Assembly (NCBI GenBank): GCA_013397695.1
Contig: VYZI01000033.1
Span: 3,769,066-3,833,065, forward strand
Direction of reading: 5' to 3'
Origin: Centropus unirufus
Lineage: Eukaryota > Chordata > Aves > Cuculiformes > Centropidae
Length of the DNA: 64,000 bases
Under the pieces are notes generated by a model. It was given only the letters and a program-made list of their open reading frames with translations, was not told the DNA's origin and made no database searches. The position numbers and the translations under genes are program-made. Below are positions 51,801 through 63,100 of the stretch, piece after piece; the stretch's first letter is position 1; each line of letters opens with the position of its first letter.

Positions 51801-54800
51801 CTCCCTTGCAGCTCTGTTTAGTCTTCTTTAAGTAACTTCACTTTGGAATCTTGTGTCCATTCAACTTTGAAAAAGAGGCCATTAGCCTCGATGGCAAACA
51901 TTGTGGTATGTTCTTTCCTTCCACTGTTTCATATGTTTTAGGATTTTTCTTGCTTCTTTTGTGCTACTTGAAGGCTAGGATATGAAGCTAGGCTGCATGC
52001 ATCCTTGTAGTACTTTTTTTCTTTCATAATTCCTTTTTGGTTTGGTGAGCCAGTGCCTCTCTCGAAGCACTGCCAAGCAGCAGTGAAAGGTGCTACTGAG
52101 CAATATGAGCCTCATTATTAATTGCATTGTTTCCTGTTCAAGTGATGAAATGAGGATGTGTCATATTTCCTGCATGATGCACTTTTTCAATGACTAGAGG
52201 GAGGAGTAATAGAATTGAGTTGTTACTTGTGCATTAATTCAAGTTAGTGTAGCAGATATGAGTGGTTGGTTAGTCCTGACAGGAGGACAGGACAGCCCAG
52301 CATGATGTACATGGGATTGCTGGCACTTGCTGGAGAGCTCTGCTTACCTGGCAGCTTGTGCCAAGTTGACTTGGAGCTGTGGTGGTCATACATTCAGATG
52401 AGAGCTTCCCCCGATGTGAGGTGTAGCTTCCCACTGTGGTCAATATCAAACTAAGAAGGTCTTAGCAGATCCAGTTTGGGGCGCTTATCCGGGAGGAAGT
52501 GTCCTGTTGTGAAGAAAATGTTGAAGCATGGTGTGTAGAGCTTCTCGGTAATCGTGCTCTTACTGATCGATTAATGGAAAAGCAAACTCCTGATGCATTT
52601 TGATTGCTGGCATTATTGCAGCAATACATCTGTAGCTTATCTGCTCCAGTGTACAGCCATATTCTGTCATGAAGGTTTTAATTTGAGGGAATCCCGGGAT
52701 CATTTTAATTTATTTTTTTTGCATGTAAGAGTCTCATGTAAAAAGTAAGAGAAAAGGTAAATGAACCCTGTAGCCTGATATTTTGAATTCAGTGATATAG
52801 CTCCAGATTCTGAGCTGTTTTAAATGCTACCTATTGGACTTCAGCCCACATGTCAACCTTTTTGAAACATGACTGCATTTTTGAGATGTATTTTCTAGTT
52901 GGACCTGCTCTTGTATTTGACAGAAACAAGTATCTGTTAGGTTGGTGCAAAAATAGTTGCTGGTCTTGTCATTGTAAACTGGGTGTATTTTGGATTAAAC
53001 TTATTTAACTCTTCATGTAGCGTGTAATTTTAAAGTGTGGAATTAGCTCTACTTGTGCTAATGGTTTTGTTTACACTGTTCCTTGTTATATAATGCTGTC
53101 AAATTGAAAAGAGGAAAAAGCCAACTTGAGTGATTTTCTTGCATGAATTCAAAAGAACATAAATGGTCAGAAACTGCTAGCTGTATCAACCGAGCATTTG
53201 GCCAAGGGGCTGTCAATGTTCAGCTTGACATTGGTTCTAAAAATTTCATAACAAAGTAGAGCTTGAAGAAGAGGAGGGTCGCAGACTTCCTTCTGCAATA
53301 GAAAACAATCAGTTGAGGGCTAGTATTGAAGTGGACACATGCGAAACTATGAAAGGCAGCAGAAGAACTTAGTTGAGTGTTCAATAGTTTTGACATTTGC
53401 ACCAAATTGCAAAACTTTGATAAGTAGGTTAATGCCATAGGATGAATGCAGCTGTGAAAAGGGTAAAATTTCTGCTGCTGTTCCTACAATACAATTTCCC
53501 GCTAAGTTACAATTGTTGACCATGAGTTTTGGGGGTGGTTTATAGACAGAAAAATACCAAGTGTTGTTTCTAGTACTTGGATCCAAATATTTTGTTGCAG
53601 TGTTTTGAGAATATGAAATAAAAATCAAAATTCTGTTAACATTCTAGTTGTTATGAAGCTCTATGAATCTTAGGAAAGTGCAAATTTAATACAAAATTTA
53701 AGGGATGTAAAGACTTGAAGGTCTAAAAATGCATTTTTAAAGCACAGGAAAGCTTAGAATGTTTTAAGGATTGTAAGATTGAAAATATTGATAGAAATTA
53801 ATATTTTCATTTTTTCAATAACAGTTAATTTGGGACTTCAAAGAGTTTGACAGTTGAAGTGCATCAGTTTAAGATTGAGTACTTTACCTCTATTTTTTTA
53901 ACCATTTAGCATTTTGCACTTTTAAAAAAAACACCTTGCCTCTCAATTCTTTGAATTGATTTTTACTGGGGAAAAGATTTTTGCAATACTTTTTCCCACA
54001 GGTGTTTTATATGTATCTGATATGGCTTGTTTCCAATAGAAGGTAATGCTTATGTGTGAGTTGTTCTTAAGCTTTAAATCAAACAATAGAGAACAAATTA
54101 TGTGATATTGTTAAAGAATTTGAGAAATCTAGCTTTGCTCTTAACTTTTCCTTTTAGTTCATGGTTTTAAATCAGATGAGGCGGTGCACTTCTCGCTGCT
54201 TTATGCTATATTGGAGCAAATGCTTAGGTATGCAAGAAGGTTTAAAGCCTGTGCTTGTTGTCATTGTGTCCCAGCAGTTGTGCAGCTGTGAATCTTGCCC
54301 TCAGTTTTCCATGAGTGGACTGAACTCACACAGCTGGGTGTATGGAAGACCAATGAGAAGTAATTCTGTGTATTTTGGTAGGGACCTTCACATTGCTGAT
54401 ATTGTGAGTCTTGGAACTGCCATGTGCAGAGCAGCTGATGTGTGCCAGGTAATGGACAATTGCAGCCCAGAAGCCCCCCTGGGTCCTGGGCTGCATCAAA
54501 AGAGGAATGAACAACAAGCTGAGGGAGGCGATTGTGCCCCTCTACTCTGCTCTTGTTGAGACCTCAGCAGGAGTACTGCATTCAGTTCTGGAATTCCCAG
54601 CGCAGGAAGGATATGGAACTCGTAGAGTCCAGAGGAAGGTCATAAAAATGAGCAGAGAGGGCTGGCGAACCCTTGCACAAAGACAGACTGAGAGTTGGGT
54701 TTGGTCAGCCTAGAGAAGAGAAGGCTCAATGGGAGACCTTATTCCAGTACTTAAAGGGGGCCTACAGGAAAGGGGAGGAGCTCTTTATCAGAGTGCAGTG

Positions 54801-57184
54801 ACAGGACAAAGGCGTAACGGTTCTAATCTACCCTCTTTCAGCTTCAGATTAGATATTGGGAAGAAATTTTTTTCCTGCGAGGGTGATGAGGTGTTGAACT
54901 GATTGCTCAGAGAAGTCATGGATGTCCTGTCCCTGGGGGTGTTTGCCAGGTTGGATGAGTCTTTGAACAACCTGATCTATAGGAAAGTTCCCTGCCTGTG
55001 GCAGGACGGTTTGAACTGGATGATGTTTAAGGTCCTTTCCAACCCAAACCATTCTATGATTCTTTGATTAATGATTGCTGATGATGCCTACATTTATTTA
55101 AAATACAGGTGCTACTGAGCTAGTTAACAGTAATGATAATGTGGGTGTATGTTTTTTGAGATGGTAATGCCTTTTTTACCCCTGAAACCTGTATATTATA
55201 ACATTGTACCTGAAAACTCTGAATCTTTCATCATTGCATTTAAAATAAATATTTTTATTTTTGGGCCTCAAGAAGGTGGCAGTCTGTTTCTAAATTTGCC
55301 TTTTCAGCATGTGCAGCCAAAGGATTTTTAATTTTACCAGTGCACAGGCAGCTGTGATCTTCCCAATTGGTTTATGTGGGTGTCAGCTTTCAGCTCTCCA
55401 ATGAAATTTGTCTGAAAAAAATTGAGAAACTGAATGATATGGGAATTAAAGTAGAAAGTTGGCTGTATAGATGATTTAGCAGTAATCTAATGTGTGGCTA
55501 ACTGGCTGGTATCCAGACTGTGCTTCTGATTGTTTTTCCTCTGGGGAAGAATGTTATTGAATACTAGATGACTGCTTCCCTGAAGGGAAATAGCATAAGC
55601 TCCATGTCTAGGTATTTTGTTCTAACATGAATTTTTATCTTGTATGACACAAGTATTTCTTATATCATGCATGTGAATCATGATATCAAACCAAAAAATG
55701 TTGGATTGTAGCAGCAAAATGCTGGCCATGTGTAGGTCAGCAGGAGTTTTGTAATTTACATTATTACCGCCAGAATTTCACTCTAGGTTGTTATATATTA
55801 GGTGAATTTTTAATGCTTAACTACTGGTCAGCATGCGTAATACACCAATTAATCAGCAGAATGCAGAAGGGATGCTTTGCCAAAAAGAAACCAACAAACA
55901 GCAGATGGTTTAGATGATCATGGAGTCATATTGAAAACTTTGGCCCCAGTGACAGTCTACTGGAAGATTTTAAAATGAAATATCTAAAGTAGTCCAGTCA
56001 AATAATAAGTTAGTTAACATCAGTGGGGGAAAGCAAAACACTGGAAATGAAGGAGAAATTACAATTGCATGTTATAATATCTTTTTTTACTCTTCCAAAT
56101 TACAATAACTTTCCCTCCGTTGGGATTAGCTTTTACTGCTGTCAGTCGGATGGGGAAGTTCAGCAAAACCAGTGAAACTTTCAGGAGTAAATTGTTAGCG
56201 GTTTTTGTAAAGATGAAAGCCGTTGCTTTTTACTGATATTTTTTTGTCCTATTATTAATACTCATATGAGTAACAACTCTCAATAGCTAGTATGATTTTC
56301 ATCTCACCTTTGCATGATTCTGTGTTTTGTCATAGCCCAGGGCTAAGCTGTGACCAAACACAGTGCCAAAATTTCTCCTTTGGAAATCGGGCAAGTGAAG
56401 CACTTTAAGGAGGATTTTGTCCTAAGAGCTTAAAAATTGAAATGTGCCTTAAGTGTTACGCAAAGTGGAGTCCCAGTCTTCCATGCCTGGGTTGCAGCAG
56501 GAGAGGCCCTGTTGGGAATGGCTTGGGGGACACAAATAATCTGAGAGTATGTGGGATAAGCCACCAAGATAACCATTGCTTGTACCTGTATCTGTTCTGG
56601 AAAAACAAATGAAGAGTGTTTCGTTGTGGGTTTTGTTTTTTTTCAAAGATAAAAAAAACTGTCCCTATGATAAATGTTCATTTTTTTTTTATTGGTGCAT
56701 ATGATTTTTAACTCAGCATAAGTCAGTGTTTGTTTTTCATAGCAGTCAATACCCACAGTCCAAAGATGTTTGCAGGTGGGGCTGCAGATGCCTTATTACA
56801 ATGGCATATTGGCATGATGGGGCTATTCTATATGTATGCCTGAAGTCATAATTATATGTGCTTTCATGCCCTAGAGCTATTGCACCAGTAGGTATTGTAT
56901 ATCCTGTCAATTTAGGATGTTGGTTTTAGTTTTTTGAATGCTGGTTGTGCAGAGGCAATCAGTATTAATAGGTTTTAAATGTATTACAGGAACTGCTGAA
57001 GGCATGATTTTTCATCTTTGTTTTCTCTTTTAGGTGGTCTGGCTTTAGCTCAGGTACTATTTTTTTATGTGAAATACCTGGTTCTGTATGGTGTTCCTGC
57101 CCTTCTCCTTCGAATGGATGGACTCAAACCTCCAACTCTGCCTCCCTGCGTGAGCCTGATGCACAGTTTCACTAAAATGTGGAG
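39714..57184 (+). CDS. HHAT: HHAT, hedgehog acyltransferase (N-terminal 335 residues, 7 exons; 3' part off window)
   Basis: HHAT is a multi-pass MBOAT-family enzyme of the ER that uses palmitoyl-CoA to put palmitate on the N-terminal cysteine of Hedgehog proteins, which is needed for Hedgehog signalling range and potency. Seven exons (39714-39807, 41039-41106, 42744-42857, 43450-43644, 45380-45592, 47515-47686, 57034-57184) join in frame with GT-AG introns of phase 1,0,0,0,0,1,2. The product reads collinearly with human HHAT as I remember it, including blocks such as DFEWSYWIEWG, TENEYYLL, MLAYVFYYP, LAELMIHLMY and GLALAQVLFFYVKYLVLYG. It has one extra residue near the N-terminus and one fewer around residues 190-200, so numbering matches human from exon 6 on. 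Hydrophobic segments lie near residues 9-27, 72-90, 97-150, 168-184, 201-215, 242-267 and 288-310. Leu257 and Gly287, both sites of human disease variants, are conserved. The conserved Asp339 and His379 positions are not in the window. No frameshift or stop is seen, so this looks like a working gene. Confidence 0.95.
39808..41038 (+). other. HHAT: HHAT intron 1
   Basis: 1231 bases, GT-AG, phase 1. The first 180 bases are CpG-rich. A CR1 tail follows at about 39986-40088. Near 40811-40855 there are three imperfect AGAGAATC copies. No other gene is seen. Confidence 0.9.
39986..40088 (+). mobile_element. CR1 LINE 3'-end fragment in HHAT intron 1
   Basis: The string TGTGAATTTTGGGGTTGT at 40011-40028 and the following GTGGGTCCCTT and GTTCTGTGAA match the 3' end of a CR1 subfamily. 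The same block recurs at about 44427 in the better preserved intron 4 copy. It is plus strand, severely 5'-truncated and diverged. It begins about 180 bases after the first coding exon. Confidence 0.65.
41039..41106 (+). CDS. HHAT: HHAT coding exon 2 (residues 32-54)
   Basis: Follows a pyrimidine-rich tract ending TTTTCTCTGCAG. With the single carried base it reads KYEAAMDRRFGLEPGTLFQG then RKK, aligning with the human segment that ends ...DTLFGGLKK. The donor is GTAGGA at 41107, phase 0. This is the loop after the first membrane segment and is less conserved than the later exons. Confidence 0.93.
41107..42743 (+). other. HHAT: HHAT intron 2
   Basis: 1637 bases, GT-AG, phase 0. I see no repeat or RNA gene that I can name, only short T and A runs such as those near 41607 and 42164. 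Confidence 0.88.
42744..42857 (+). CDS. HHAT: HHAT coding exon 3 (residues 55-92)
   Basis: Begins DPVDFEWSYWIEWGRERILW and ends ...LVSQVSRLLVEK, a strongly conserved HHAT block with the second hydrophobic helix. The acceptor is TGCTCCAG and the donor GTATGT at 42858. The length of 114 bases is a whole number of codons. Confidence 0.95.
42858..43449 (+). other. HHAT: HHAT intron 3
   Basis: 592 bases, GT-AG, phase 0. The smallest intron in the window; nothing recognisable beyond the T-rich tract before the acceptor. Confidence 0.88.
43450..43644 (+). CDS. HHAT: HHAT coding exon 4 (residues 93-157)
   Basis: Begins YKPWCLMIYGMTACWLLLG and ends ...STLRIPAVEDAK. It is almost entirely hydrophobic and covers two or three membrane or re-entrant segments. 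The acceptor is TCCTAACAG after a T-run, and the donor is GTAATG at 43645. The exon is 195 bases, phase 0 on both sides, so skipping it would keep the frame. Confidence 0.95.
44008..44521 (+). mobile_element. CR1 LINE fragment in HHAT intron 4
   Basis: Plus-strand copy of the end of CR1 ORF2 and its 3' end. Landmarks are GAATGTCCAGAAGAGGGCCA near 44060, GTCTGGAGAAGAGGCGACTG near 44147, GGTTGGATATTAGGAAAATG near 44302, and the tail GTCATTCTGTGATTCTGTGA at 44501-44520. It is 5'-truncated with many substitutions. The open frames on both strands here are shadows of this repeat. Confidence 0.88.
45380..45592 (+). CDS. HHAT: HHAT coding exon 5 (residues 158-228)
   Basis: Begins RKWYDTENEYYLLLFTVSVR and ends ...GPLMNFDEFSKQ. 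It contains the MLAYVFYYP and HNGP motifs shared with human HHAT and typical of the MBOAT fold. The acceptor is TTCTTGCAG and the donor GTAACA at 45593. The exon is 213 bases, phase 0 on both sides, and one codon shorter than the human exon in the variable region around residues 190-200. Confidence 0.95.
45593..47514 (+). other. HHAT: HHAT intron 5
   Basis: 1922 bases, GT-AG, phase 0. Contains one minus-strand CR1 3' end (about 46988-47151). The rest is unique-looking AT-rich sequence without a gene. Confidence 0.88.
46988..47151 (-). mobile_element. CR1 LINE 3'-end fragment, antisense, in HHAT intron 5
   Basis: Read on the plus strand it runs ATCACAGAAAGG, CCTTAAAGATCATCTAATTC, CCATGGGCAGGGATGCCTCC, AGACCAGGCTGCTCAAGG and GGGCATCCACAGCTTC, which is the reverse complement of the CR1 3' end. 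It is heavily 5'-truncated. It is the only CR1 in the window that lies on the minus strand. Confidence 0.88.
47515..47686 (+). CDS. HHAT: HHAT coding exon 6 (residues 229-285 plus 1 base)
   Basis: Begins MRRQEAFSFKTNLSILIVG and ends ...LPLETASYWAL. It holds the conserved WWCLAELMIHLMYIHALYSS stretch. Leu257, the site of a human variant, is present. The acceptor is TTCTTTAG and the donor GTGAGT at 47687, phase 1. The first 15 codons or so are much less conserved than the rest. Confidence 0.94.
48553..49076 (+). mobile_element. CR1 LINE ORF2 fragment lacking its 3' end, HHAT intron 6
   Basis: Typical CR1 reverse-transcriptase-end DNA: GATGTGGACAGTGGGATTGA, CAAGTTTGCTGACAACTCCA, CTGGAGTACTGTGTCCAGAT, then TATGAAGACAGGCTGAGAGA and GTTCAGCCTGGAGATG. 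It stops at about 49076, before the usual 3' part, so it is cut at both ends. Stops and indels break the frame. Opposite-strand open frames over this stretch are shadows. Confidence 0.88.
50678..50772 (+). repeat. Possible old interspersed repeat (family unknown)
   Basis: The stretch AATAGCCACACTGGGCCAGA followed by TCAGAGGTTCATC resembles a motif I recall from dispersed repeats of turtles, crocodilians and birds (ACTGGG-CAGA--AAAGGTCCATC). The match is short and the family is not named. It may be chance. Confidence 0.3.
52937..53640 (+). pseudogene. Decayed mariner (Tc1/mariner) transposon with transposase N-terminal remains
   Basis: The left end TTAGGTTGGTGCAAAAATAG at 52937-52956 matches the mariner terminal inverted repeat seen in Hsmar/MADE1-like elements. 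After a leader-sized gap, plus-strand frames give pieces of a mariner transposase: VIFLHEFK near 53131-53154, INRAFGQGAVNV from 53185, a WF pair at 53232-53237 in another frame, then EEEEGRRLPSA and NNQLRASIE up to about 53330. These are the helix-turn-helix DNA-binding region. At least one frameshift (between about 53220 and 53232) and several stops, including TAA at 53238, break it. Past about 53410 the match fades. The DDD catalytic part and right-hand inverted repeat are not recognisable, so the right limit is a guess. It is certainly not active. Confidence 0.75.
54459..55070 (+). mobile_element. CR1 LINE fragment with intact 3' end, HHAT intron 6
   Basis: The longest CR1 copy here. Landmarks in order are CTGGGCTGCATCAAAAGAGG, CCCCTCTACTCTGCTCTTGT, TACTTAAAGGGGGCCTACAG, TAGATATTGGGAAGAAATTT, TTTAAGGTCCTTTCCAACCC and the tail ATTCTATGATTCTTTGATT. 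It is on the plus strand, 5'-truncated, and its ORF2 end is broken by indels. The tail is the usual short CR1 repeat rather than poly(A). Confidence 0.92.
57034..57184 (+). CDS. HHAT: HHAT coding exon 7 (residues 286-335 plus 2 bases)
   Basis: With the carried base it reads GGLALAQVLFFYVKYLVLYG, then a Pro-rich loop (PPTLPPCVS), ending ...HSFTKMW plus AG. Gly287, altered in a human gonadal dysgenesis family, is conserved. The acceptor is CTCTTTTAG and the donor GTTAGT at 57185, phase 2. The next exon should start within the codon for Arg336 and carry the conserved Asp339; I see nothing matching it up to 64000. Confidence 0.95.
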
Positions 57185-60100
57185 GTTAGTCATTACTGCT
57201 TTTCAGATAGTTTATTACTGATTTATGGAAGCCAGTGTATAAGAACATGCATGCATGTGCTCATAGCCACGTACATATTTGCTTTTATGTCCTCACACTT
57301 TCTCCCCTCCACTGTGATTCATCTTCTCCACTTTCCAAATGTACTTCAATTTGGTTACTTTTTTCACTCTGCGGCAAAAAGTACGGGCAAACATCCCTTT
57401 TGGCTTTTTCTATATCTTAACTACACTGAGTCTCATCATAATACTTAGCTTTACTAACATAGCAGTTATCTTTTCCAGGTATTTCTTAGATGGTTAATTT
57501 TTCAGTCTTGGTCCAAACCCCATGTTTCAGATACTCTTCCAGAGAAGGAAAAGTAGTGCTTGATTACCATTATGAGGAAAGCTGTAGTTATGCAGTAGGA
57601 CCTTCAACCTACTAAAAATACTATGAAAAATTAATTTGCAAAATTCATCCTTCATTATAAGCAATTAGTACAATATTTCACAAAAATGTACGTTTTTTAA
57701 AGCAACCATAAGATTCAATCAGTGTTCCCCAAAGTATTTTCCCTGGAAACTGTCTCCCTAATGGATTCTGCTTGCTGTTTAGTTTGTGTGTCACGGTGGA
57801 TTCACTTGACTTCTCACTTGTTTTTCTCTGCACTATGTGTCTAGTTCCTCAGTCTATGGGATGCTGTGTCCCAGACTGACTGACCCATTACCTAGGGTGG
57901 AGAAGTCTGAATAATATTTTAGTACATGGACTCCCCTTGTGTTAGTGCAGAGCTTAGCACAATGGTTCTTACCCTGTTTGGTCTCCTACAGCTTTGCAAT
58001 ATGAATAATGCTTTTTCATTTTAGACATAAAAACAAGCCTGCTATTGTCAGAGCTTTGTTGGATAAGATTTTAATTTTGTTTTTGGCTTGGAGCTAGTTA
58101 ACAAGAAGGCTTTATAGTTAATAGTAGTTGGCAGCTGTAGATATTTAGTATTCAAAGAATGCAGCAGAAATGAAGTGCAGAAAACAGATGAACTGTTAGA
58201 AACTATTTGGGCTACTAGCAAATGCCTTGGTTTAAATTCTCTTTCTGAGGTTGAAGTGAACTTATGACCTACAGAGTTAATACAGAAATCTGTGGTTTTT
58301 ACGTGTGCCCTCCAGAGGTCAGCATTTCTTGGCCTGTTGGTTCTTGTTAGCATGGCTTGCAAACATCAGTGTATTTTTCCTTCTCTCCCAGTTATTACTC
58401 TAGGGAATCTATGTATTTCTCTGGAGGTGTCAAATGAAGCCGAACTTTAGCACAAATAATGACACTGCTGTATCAGGTAGCTGTAACAGATAATGAAAAG
58501 TACTCTGCATCTGCAAAGTTGTGTGGTGTCTCAATAAGGTGTTCTTTAAAAAGGGGGTTCTTTAAAAAATACACATGATGCTTACAAGAAAATCGAGGCT
58601 AGCGTCTAAAGAGAAAACTGATTTTTCACAGAAGAAAAAAGTGAACTGTTGATATTTACTGTTTGCCCAAGGATTCCATTCATGTATGTATCAAACATTC
58701 ACTGCCAGAAAAATCAGTTTATGTACAGCTAATTTGATTTCTTGCTCTCAAAGGTGTGTAGATAGTTATGGCTGTGAGTGAATTATGGGTCAATCTCAAT
58801 TATCTGAGAAGTCTCATGTGGCTTTCCCTCTGAATCCCTGAATTATGACACCCTTATGCTTCTAAAGTTAAACTCTTCAATCACTACTACCCAAAAGCTT
58901 TGCAGGTTTTTTCATGTATTTTGATATGTTGTATGGGAGTATCAGTGTTTAGAAGTGGGAATAACCTTTGTTTCTAAACTTTGACTGTCTGAACAAGAGA
59001 GGAAGTGTAGAAACGATGGGTTTAGCATAAAAGCCTAGTAAAAAATGGTGAAAGTAAATAGCTTGTGTTGTGAAGCCTTATGAACTGTGACACTGTTTCC
59101 TTAAAGTGCTAAATAACTTTTTGTAGTCTGTGAATATGTGGGCTTCTAAGAGGATGTTCCAAACAACTTTATCAGAGTGGGTAAAATTTACATGTTAATA
59201 ATAGCGCCTAGTTTTAAACTGGTAGAGTGAGGAGACTTGTACCAGACTGTTTTCGTAAAGTAGGAGCCTGGTAAAGCTCGTGGAAGGCTCCTAGGGCCAG
59301 GATGGGAAGTGGAGTGGGGTAGACAGAGCATCACTGTTACCTGCTGGCACTGGGAAGGCTGCTTGGGAAAAACAAAGAACTTCTCTGTGGTAGGCTCGCT
59401 CTTACCCATCTCGCTGGTGTCTGCTTATGGTACTCTCAGAAAAAGAGTATTATGCTAGCTAGTTTTCTGGAAGACCCATTATGGCTGGTTTTGTCTCAAA
59501 GCTATTAGCAGTGGAGTTTTTAAGAGATAAGGTAGTCTGAAGAGAAAGAAAACGTGAATGTTACCATGTAAGGAACGAAAATACTCAATTAGCCTTCCAC
59601 TACCACCTGGTGTCCTTGGAGTGTAACAACACAGGTTTTGATCCGAGTTCCAGACCACTGTCACCTATAATCAGTACACACTGAAACAATTCGCTGTGGA
59701 AGAGCTTTCAGTCGAAGGTAGGGCAGCGCAGCTTGTCTAAACTTTCTCTAGAGCGGAAAAGCAAAGCAAGTAGGAGGAAAACAAATTGGGTATTCTGTCT
59801 CCCTGTTTATGGTACTAAACAATAAACCAAACTGCCGCTGTTAAAACTTACAAAGAAAAGGCTATCAGTAAAGAGTTACACAACTTTATTGTAGATTGTG
59901 CCTTATTTGCATTTTATTTAATCAGGACAGTCCCTTGAGTAAAAAAAATCATCAGGCTTTTTTTTACTGTCTCAAGACAAATGTGTTCAGTGTGTTACTG
60001 TGGTTTTGTTTTACCATGATATCATTGTCTGACTAAATATGCAGCTGTGTGGCCAAGAAATGCATGATGAATTTGTTCCTGTTCAAAAGCTTGATTATAA

Positions 60101-63100
60101 CTGAAAAGGAGATTGAGCTCCTCAGTTCTAGATAGAGCAGCAGTTTAGTGGCACACCACCTTAGTTTTGAAATGTCCTTTTTACCTTACCATGAGGAATG
60201 GAAACTTGACCTTAAAAGCAAGGTTATGAATTGCGTGAGAGCAGCCAGTATGTTGGAAACTTGTAATAAGCACTTTTAAAGAGCTGGCAAAGGCCAATGT
60301 TTGCCATGCAGCTTTTCAGGTGGGAGTGAATTGTGTACTGCAACCGTGAAAAGAGCTGCTGCTAAAACTTGCAAATTAGTTCAAGATGGAAAACTCTCCT
60401 AGTGAACAGTAGAGAGACAACATCTAAATACGATGTAAATTTTGACATAACAGTGAATGAATTTGGTAATGTATCTCACAAAGAATGTTGTCAGGCTGTA
60501 AATTAGGAAAACAGTTAGCACAGATGCTGTTCAGGGGAATGAAACATGCTGCCATTTTTGCATCCTATGTTTGTGAGTGCACTTCTGCAACGATGTTGGA
60601 CACGTTGATCAGATGCATTTTGACATGCTGAAGGAACAGCGTGGCATTAAGAAACCAATTATTTCTGGTCATAGGCTGATACGAGATGTGCAGAAAACAG
60701 TTCCTCTTTTCTGCTTTCCCATCTTACAATTTCTGTATTCCGGAGCATCTTATGCCAAAATAATTCAGAGGCAAGTGTGGTGTGTTAACCACAGCAAAGG
60801 TTGAGGCTCTTCAGGAAGGTAGTAAGAAATTGTAATTGAAAGGTAGATTTCTCAGGAAACAATTTCATACAGAGTGAAGAAAATGGAGTTTAAGAAATGC
60901 TGCTAGATAAAAATAAAATAATGCAATAATGGAGAATGATCTGACCATTTTCAACTACCATGATACATGTTTCAGATTCTGCCTTGTATTTAGCACCCTG
61001 ATTCTTGACCAAGCAGGAGTCTGTATTAATAAGTCAACAGCCCTCCCCAAATTTTATTGCGTGCTAATGGGCGGACTGTGAGGAGTGCATTTTGCATTTA
61101 CACACACACACAAACACTTTAATATGCACATGTTGTGTGTATCTCACAGATGTTTTGGTGACATCCAAAAATAGCATCTGGGTTACTAGTTGAAAAAAAT
61201 TGACTGCAATTTAGTCTGGTTTACCTGCCTCTTTATTGCAAAAAAACCCCAAAACAACAGACAATCTCAGTTCAAGTGCTATAAATAACATGGCAGTCAG
61301 CATCAAGAAGATCAGGTATTTTGAGATAGTTTGTATCTATCTGATAGTTCTAGGCAGCTGTGTCTTTGAAAGCTCTCTGTTCCATACCTCATATAGGACT
61401 TATCCAGCAGCCAGAACTGTGAGGCAAGAAAAGGAAGGACAGATTTATTCATATTTCCTTTTCCTCTAGAGATTAGGAATGTCATTTCTGGTGTATTTCC
61501 AGCCTTTGATAGTTTCAAAGAATTGTTCAGTGTATCAGGTAAAACATGCCTTTTAATGACCTGTCTTCTCGGTGTTTTAAATACTAAAAAATGTTAATGC
61601 TGCAGCTTTTCTATTTAAAAATCAAAAGGAACCTTTTCCCCACCCTGTATTTTTAGAGAGGATCTCTTAAATATGAAAGATAAGGATAGTTGGGTTAAAT
61701 AGAATTACACCTACACTGCTGAAATGGCCTAGTGATCATGAGTAAGAATAGAAGAAATTAGTATTGCCAAAGTGTTCTGAAGTCCAAATACATCAATGCC
61801 CATAATCCATAATTAAGCCTCCTTTTACTAATGTTAACACTCTGAAGTCATAAGATCTGGTTTGTGTGTCCTATCTGGACAAATACACTGAATTGGATCT
61901 CAGATTAGTAGTAAAAATAACAAGCATAAGAACAGCTCTTCTCGTTCTGTTGATCTGAAGAACTAGGGTTGAATGTAATGCAAGTCTCTGTCCTTGCCAC
62001 TACAACTCCTGTGGTAGCTCTAAGCAGTGTCCTCCTGTGAGATACACAGCTGCTGCAGTGCAACAGCTGGAGTCGGGGTGATCTTTCAAAGAGGAGAGCC
62101 CTCTTAGGCTATGGAGTTACACATAACCTCTAGATGTTACACCTGCGCATCAATGTCCAAATACTTAAGCTGCCTGCCCCATTTAATTGCAGAATTAGTG
62201 CATGTTTTTTAATAGTAGATTAACTTGGTTTTAAGTTGAAAAATAACACTTTTATTTACTTACTACTTGTATTTTTCTGTAATTGTTTTGGTACTTTAAG
62301 CTGAACATTGATCTGTGATGCTATCTTTGGGTAACATGTCACCTGAATGTATGAAAGATGCTCTGGTTCTGGACTGGTTAGTCATTCTTGCACTGAGAGA
62401 GAAAAGCTTTAACTGCTTTTGACACTGGCCAAATGAGTGCATTCTACAGTTTATATCTACTGTACAGCTCAATTTACTGGTTATATTAAAGCTTTAAGAG
62501 ACTCCCTAAATATCTTCAGTAGAGTAAAATCTATTATTTGTCTTTGGAGTGTAAAAAGAGGCAATAACTAAGCACTCTAATGCTTCTTGGGCCTAAATTG
62601 CATAATTACTGGGAATTTATTTGTGTAGTGACTGCTTTGTTACAGTAATTTGAAATTGCTGGGCTTTTTTAACAAACAAACCAAGCCTGTGTACTCCTAA
62701 TCACCCGTGAAGCCCTGCATGAGCTCTGCAGAGATACAAACTGTTATTGCTGCTCACATTTGGCAAATGGCACTCTGCCTGCTCACAGCCACTGTAGAAA
62801 ATGAGTAATGGCTAATAATAAGCTTCATTGTTCTGTTTGCTGTAAGGATAGAGATATCATAGTAAACGGACAACCACGCTACACCATGAGACCCTTACTT
62901 GGGGAAAACTGAAGGAGAACTTGCCCTATGGGAGTTTGCCACTAATGGGCATTAGGTTTCATCCATTCTCCATGAACTACCACTGGCTTTTGAAGAATTG
63001 GGGAAGGTATAAAATTAAAGTGATATTTCTCCTGAACGGCTCTAGGAGAGATTAATGAAATGCAAATGAGGTCTGGTGTTTTATAGGAAGTGTCTGCTGA

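Larger units (their letters stand above)
47687..57033 (+). other. HHAT: HHAT intron 6
   Basis: 9347 bases, GT-AG, phase 1. It holds a CR1 internal fragment (48553-49076), a 12-base tandem CATATGTATATG pair at 50141-50164, an unnamed repeat-like piece (50678-50772), a mariner fossil (52937-53640) and a longer CR1 (54459-55070). No RNA gene or extra coding exon is seen. Confidence 0.88.

Noticed and set aside
54161..54559. 132-codon plus-strand frame
   Set aside because: Runs into the CR1 at 54459 and shows no domain before it.
60577..60804. 75-codon plus-strand frame in intron 7 as a transposase or exon piece
   Set aside because: No match to HHAT or to a transposase family that I know.
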